Assembly: GCA_955651735.1 (NCBI GenBank)
Contig: CATPAM010000451.1
Coordinates: 1 to 9,369 of the forward strand
Length of the DNA stretch: 9,369 nucleotides
Reading direction: 5' to 3'
Origin: Candidatus Acidiferrales bacterium
GTDB taxonomy: Bacteria > Acidobacteriota > Terriglobia > Acidiferrales > UBA7541
The position numbers and the translations under genes were made by a program. Positions 6,423 to 9,369 of the stretch are shown piece by piece. Every line of letters begins with the position of its first letter. Position 1 is the first letter of the stretch. The notes beneath the pieces are model-generated. The model was not told the origin of the DNA. It did not search any database and saw only the letters and a list, made by a program, of their open reading frames with translations.

Positions 6423-7475
6423 ATGATCAACGTAGGACTCATCGGATTTGGACTGGCAGGGCGCTCGTTTCACGCGCCGGTGATTCATGCCGTTCCGGGC
6501 TTGAAGCTTGCCGCGATCTTGCAGCGCAGCGGTGACGAAGCAGCAAGGCTTTATCCGGACGCGCGCGTTGTGCGGAGCGTTGAAGAGCTGCTGGCAATGT
6601 CTGACACTCGACTGATTGTGGTTGCCACGCCAAACGACACGCACCATCCCATCGCCCGGCAGTGCCTCGCCGCAGACCGCGACGTGGTGGTCGACAAACC
6701 TTTAGCCTCGACGCTGGACGAAGCGCTCGACCTCGTGAAGTTCGCGCAAGAACGCGGCCGCCTGCTGACCGTTTACCAAAACCGCCGGTACGATGGTGAT
6801 TTTCAAGCCGTGCAGCAACTTGTCGCGAGCGGCCGTCTCGGGCGCATCGTCCGATTCGAAACGAACTACGACCGTTTTCGCCCCCAGCTAAAAGCAAACG
6901 CCTGGCGCGAACGCTCCGGCCCTGGCACCGGTATTCTCTTCGATATCGCGCCGCACCTGATCGACCATGCGTTGGTCCTCTTCGGTCTTCCCGGGGCAGT
7001 CACCGCCGACATTCGCGTCGAGCGCGACAATGCGATCGCCGACGATTCCTTCGATCTCACGCTGCGCTATGCCGGCAGCCTGCGCGCGCTCCTTCGCGCC
7101 ACAATGCTCGCCCAGGTCACGCGCCCGCGCTTTATTCTCCACGGCACCAGTGGCGCCTACGTGAAGCACGCTTTTGACGTGCAAGAACCAAAATTGCGCG
7201 TTGGGCGCTTTCCGTGGAACGAAATACCCAGCGAAGCGGAGCAAAGAGAAAACTCCGGAGTCCACACGCTGGTAAATGCCGACGGCACTACCAAGGAGCA
7301 GCTCGTACCGCCCGCTTCCACCGACTATCGCAACTTCTACGCGAACGTCCGCGACGTCTTGCTCGGCACAGCCGCGGCTGCGGTCACGCCGCAACAGGCG
7401 CTCAACGTCATGCGCGTCCTCGAACTCGCCCGCGAAAGCAGCACCCGCCGTTGCACCATCCCGTGGCCGGCCTAG
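6423..7475 (+). CDS. Gfo/Idh/MocA oxidoreductase, YdgJ/IolW (scyllo-inositol dehydrogenase) type
   Basis: The product has 350 residues, normal for the family. The N-terminal Rossmann domain has GFGLAG (8-13), then ATPNDTH (68-74) and the DKP motif (91-93) with catalytic Lys92. The C-terminal domain carries FETNYDRFRPQ (145-155) and DIAPH (174-178), which supplies the Asp174/His178 pair. From memory it matches E. coli YdgJ along most of its length (FHAP, NRRYDGDF, RFRPQ, HGTSGAYVK). B. subtilis IolW in this group is an NADP-dependent scyllo-inositol dehydrogenase, so a cytosolic NAD(P)-dependent sugar or inositol dehydrogenase is likely; the exact substrate is open. The ATG at 6423 is chosen because the Rossmann strand starts right after it. 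There is no clear Shine-Dalgarno, and upstream in-frame GTG or TTG codons would add a tail unlike the family. rpe follows 69 bases downstream with its own ribosome site. Confidence 0.92.
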   Translation: MINVGLIGFGLAGRSFHAPVIHAVPGLKLAAILQRSGDEAARLYPDARVVRSVEELLAMSDTRLIVVATPNDTHHPIARQCLAADRDVVVDKPLASTLDEALDLVKFAQERGRLLTVYQNRRYDGDFQAVQQLVASGRLGRIVRFETNYDRFRPQLKANAWRERSGPGTGILFDIAPHLIDHALVLFGLPGAVTADIRVERDNAIADDSFDLTLRYAGSLRALLRATMLAQVTRPRFILHGTSGAYVKHAFDVQEPKLRVGRFPWNEIPSEAEQRENSGVHTLVNADGTTKEQLVPPASTDYRNFYANVRDVLLGTAAAAVTPQQALNVMRVLELARESSTRRCTIPWPA

Positions 7476-7518
7476 AGCGGCGCCTCCACATTCAAGACGA
7501 GCTACCGCTGCTTCCGCG

Positions 7519-7537
7519 TATAATCAGAGGAAAGGAG
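7519..7537 (+). promoter_or_regulatory. Possible rpe -10 box (TATAAT) and strong ribosome binding site
   Basis: TATAAT, a perfect sigma-70 -10 hexamer, lies at 7519-7524. No good -35 sits 16-18 bases upstream and there is no extended -10. AAAGGAG (7531-7537) lies seven bases before the TTG at 7545, and this Shine-Dalgarno decides the rpe start. If the -10 is real, the leader would be only about 14 bases and begin at the ribosome site. The ribosome site is solid; the promoter is tentative. Confidence 0.45.
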
Positions 7538-7544
7538 CGCCACG

Positions 7545-8222
7545 TTGATCGAACTCGCACCTTCCATTCTTTCTGCCAATTTCGCGCAGCTCGGCGCCGA
7601 TGCGCTAGCCGCCATTGACGGCGGCGGCACGGTTTTGCATCTCGACGTGATGGACGGGCATTTCGTTCCGAACCTCACCATTGGCCCGCCGGTCGTAGCG
7701 TCGTTGCGCAAAACGATCGCAAAGGTGCCATTCGATTGCCACTTGATGATCGAAAATCCGGACGATTATGTCGCGGCGTTCGCCGAAGCCGGGGCTAATT
7801 GGATTTCCGTGCATCAGGAAGCCTGCGTGCACCTGAATCGCACGCTGCACCTGATTGCGGCGCATGGATGCGAGCCTGCGGTGGTCATCAATCCGGCGAC
7901 GCCCGTGCACATGCTTGACGAGGTTTTGGACATCGTGCACCACGTGCTAGTCATGTCGGTTAATCCCGGCTTCGGGGCGCAGAAATTTATTCCCAGTTCG
8001 CTGCGCAAGATTGAAGCGCTGGCGCAGATTCGCGAGCGCCGCGGACTTTCGTTTCGCATCGAAGTCGATGGAGGCGTCGATCTCACCACGGTCGGCGACG
8101 TGGTTCGTGCCGGCGCGGAGTTGCTGGTCGCGGGCAATGCCGTGTTTGCCCACGGCGACATTCGAGACAATGCCCGCAAGCTGCTGCAAGCCGCGCGCGG
8201 TGCAACAGCCATGCGCGCCTAG
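7545..8222 (+). CDS. rpe: Ribulose-phosphate 3-epimerase
   Basis: The product has 225 residues and the expected length for this cytosolic TIM-barrel enzyme. It interconverts D-ribulose 5-phosphate and D-xylulose 5-phosphate in the pentose phosphate (or Calvin) pathway. APSILSAN starts at residue 5. The metal ligands and acid/base residues are present: His32 and Asp34 in HLDVMDGHFVPN, His66 in DCHLMIENP, and Asp175 in EVDGGV. The phosphate-binding loop SVNPGFGAQKF (138-148) differs from the usual NPGFGGQ only by one Gly-to-Ala. The TTG start is supported by AAAGGAG seven bases upstream and by the family N-terminus beginning right there. It may be cotranscribed with the dehydrogenase gene 69 bases upstream, or use its own promoter. 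The gene ends 22 bases before the convergent dehydrogenase gene, and I saw no terminator hairpin between them. Confidence 0.97.
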   Translation: MIELAPSILSANFAQLGADALAAIDGGGTVLHLDVMDGHFVPNLTIGPPVVASLRKTIAKVPFDCHLMIENPDDYVAAFAEAGANWISVHQEACVHLNRTLHLIAAHGCEPAVVINPATPVHMLDEVLDIVHHVLVMSVNPGFGAQKFIPSSLRKIEALAQIRERRGLSFRIEVDGGVDLTTVGDVVRAGAELLVAGNAVFAHGDIRDNARKLLQAARGATAMRA

Positions 8223-8244
8223 ATTGCATTTTCTAGAGCTGACC

Positions 8245-9018
8245 TCACTGCTCCTCGTAGTTCCATGTAAGGCCACCGTCGACGAAATAGGTCGTCCCCG
8301 TCACGTAATCGGCATCCGAAGATGCCAGAAACGCGGCAACCGATGCCACGTCTTCCGGTTTGCCCAGGCGCTTCAGCGGAATATTTTCCAGCAGCGATTT
8401 AAGCTTCACCGGGTCGTTTAGCAGTTTCTTGTTGATAGGCGTCTCGATAGCGCCAGGCGCAATCGAGTTGATGGTGATCCCCAGCGGCGCCAGCTCGATC
8501 GACAAATTCCGCGTGAGCATCTTGATGCCACCTTTGCTTGCGCAATAGGAGGCAAAGTGCGGAAACGGCAGTTCTTCGTGCACTGAACTGATGTTGATAA
8601 CCTTGCCGCCGGATTTCGCCTGCATACGGTGCTTCACAAATGCCTGGGTCAGAAAAAAAGGCCCCTTCAGATTCACGTCAAGGACGGCGTCGTAGTCCGG
8701 CTCGGTGACGTCCCAAAAATCGGCGCGGCGCTCAAGCCCGGCGTTATTGACCAGAATGTCGATGCGGCCCAGCAGCCGGACGGCCTCGTCCACGAAGCGC
8801 TGGCCCTCCGCAACCTTCCCGACGTCACATTGAACCGCTGCTGCTTTTCGGCCCGTTTTCTGCACGGCCGCGGCGACTTCGTCAGCGCCAGCCTTGTTGG
8901 AGCGGTAGCACAGCGCCACATCGGCGCCTTCCGCCGCCAAGCGCTCCACAATCGCGCGTCCAATCCCCTGATCGCCGCCAGTAACGGCAGCCACTTTGCC
9001 TTCCAATCGGTTCGCCAC
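8245..9018 (-). CDS. Short-chain dehydrogenase, glucose 1-dehydrogenase-like
   Basis: The product has 257 residues and a classical SDR Rossmann fold. The cofactor loop is TGGDQGIG (13-20), NNAG is at 91-94, and the catalytic set is Asn116, Ser145, Tyr158 and Lys162. ISSVHEELPFPHFASYCASK (143-162) and PGAIETPIN are very close to Bacillus glucose 1-dehydrogenase, where the same residue numbers are catalytic. That enzyme oxidises beta-D-glucose to gluconolactone with NAD or NADP. The call fits well, but many SDRs of this shape have other substrates. The GTG at 9018 is chosen because GGAG lies six bases upstream and the family N-terminus starts there; the upstream extension has no family resemblance. 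The gene lies downstream, on the same strand, of a damaged sugar-binding protein gene with a 123-base gap. It is convergent with rpe. Confidence 0.9.
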   Translation of the reverse strand: MANRLEGKVAAVTGGDQGIGRAIVERLAAEGADVALCYRSNKAGADEVAAAVQKTGRKAAAVQCDVGKVAEGQRFVDEAVRLLGRIDILVNNAGLERRADFWDVTEPDYDAVLDVNLKGPFFLTQAFVKHRMQAKSGGKVINISSVHEELPFPHFASYCASKGGIKMLTRNLSIELAPLGITINSIAPGAIETPINKKLLNDPVKLKSLLENIPLKRLGKPEDVASVAAFLASSDADYVTGTTYFVDGGLTWNYEEQ

Positions 9019-9141
9019 GTTGCTCTCCTCAGTATTTGTACACCGATGAGATGCGCGGAGCGCGGAATTGTTTCGTGCGGCCCGCGGTCTTCTGCGCACG
9101 GGTGTTCATGGGCAGGGGCGCAAACGGTTTACTTATGGAAT
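9019..9141. other. Spacer between the binding-protein remnant and the SDR gene
   Basis: This 123-base spacer contains the SDR ribosome site (GGAG, minus strand, six bases from GTG 9018). A 6-bp inverted repeat (9074-9079 with 9095-9100) encloses 15 bases, but no T run follows on either strand, so it is not a clear terminator. I found no convincing promoter. Confidence 0.4.
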
Positions 9142-9369
9142 TTACAGATTGGCCAGAGCGTGGACGAAGGCGTCGAGATTTTGCTTATCGATCCAGATGA
9201 CTCCCGTACTTACGAAGGTGGGGATTGGCGCGAAGGGATCTTTGGCCCAGCCCACGTCAAGCGATCGAGGTTGATGGCGGTGCAGATCATCGAGCATTTT
9301 CAATCCGATGAAGCCCATGCCTGAAGGGTCTTTGCGCAATGGTGCCTTGCATGAAGCCCTTGCGAATCC
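9142..9369 (-). pseudogene. C-terminal end of sugar ABC transporter substrate-binding protein, frameshifted
   Basis: The gene runs in from the right edge and stops at the TAA of 9142-9144. The last ~60 codons read GMGFIGLKMLDDL, then FVSTGVIWIDKQNLDAF. This is the typical end of a periplasmic type-1 binding protein (Peripla_BP_4, ribose/xylose-like) that delivers a sugar to an ABC permease. Upstream of 9323 the family-like reading (IRKGFMQGTIAQRPF) is in a different frame. Between the TTC at 9323-9325 and the ATG at 9316-9318 there are four bases where three are expected. A one-base insertion near 9319-9322 therefore breaks the gene. It could be a real mutation or a sequencing or assembly error. 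Most of the gene lies outside the window, so its overall state is unknown. If intact, it would be a sugar-uptake gene upstream of the glucose dehydrogenase. Confidence 0.7.

Noticed and set aside
8223..8244. Bidirectional terminator between convergent rpe and the SDR gene
   Set aside because: The 22-base gap has no inverted repeat that I could find.
9074..9100. Inverted repeat CGTGCG/CGCACG as a terminator after the binding-protein remnant
   Set aside because: Only 6 bp around a 15-base loop and no T run on either strand.
8629..9324. 231-codon plus-strand frame at the right edge
   Set aside because: It spans the SDR gene, the spacer and the binding-protein remnant on the other strand; no motif supports it.

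Overview
The window looks like chromosomal DNA from a moderately GC-rich Gram-negative bacterium. The gene content (a CRTAC1-like FG-GAP/UnbV protein beside a membrane-anchored multiheme cytochrome c, a NarL-type two-component pair, several GTG/TTG starts) is most reminiscent of Acidobacteriota. That assignment rests on gene content and general impression, not on a marker gene. I saw no tRNA, rRNA, insertion sequence, CRISPR array or phage gene.

Left block, 1-6314, all minus strand. In transcription order it holds an MFS transporter, a histidine kinase, a NarL/LuxR response regulator and a Tat-exported FG-GAP/UnbV protein. The three junctions overlap by 4, 11 and 4 bases, so this is a translationally coupled four-gene operon. 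It ends in a 180-base spacer with a weak and then a strong Rho-independent terminator hairpin. Beyond the spacer lies a multiheme cytochrome c that is cut by the left edge. It has about five N-terminal membrane helices and five CxxCH heme sites within the window.

Middle block, 6315-8222, plus strand. A 108-base divergent spacer separates the MFS gene from a Gfo/Idh/MocA dehydrogenase of the YdgJ/IolW (scyllo-inositol dehydrogenase) type. Ribulose-phosphate 3-epimerase (rpe) follows, with a strong Shine-Dalgarno and a TTG start.

Right block, 8245-9369, minus strand. There is a short-chain dehydrogenase very like Bacillus glucose 1-dehydrogenase. Upstream of it is the C-terminal end of a sugar ABC transporter substrate-binding protein whose reading frame is broken by one base.

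A likely reading is that the right two blocks serve sugar or polyol use (uptake, oxidation at the sugar level, pentose phosphate entry). The left block is a signalling and electron-transfer cluster in which a sensor pair is tied to an exported beta-propeller protein next to a multiheme cytochrome. The points most worth a second look are the coupling of the two-component system to the UnbV protein, the unusual membrane module and leader of the cytochrome, and the frameshift in the binding protein.
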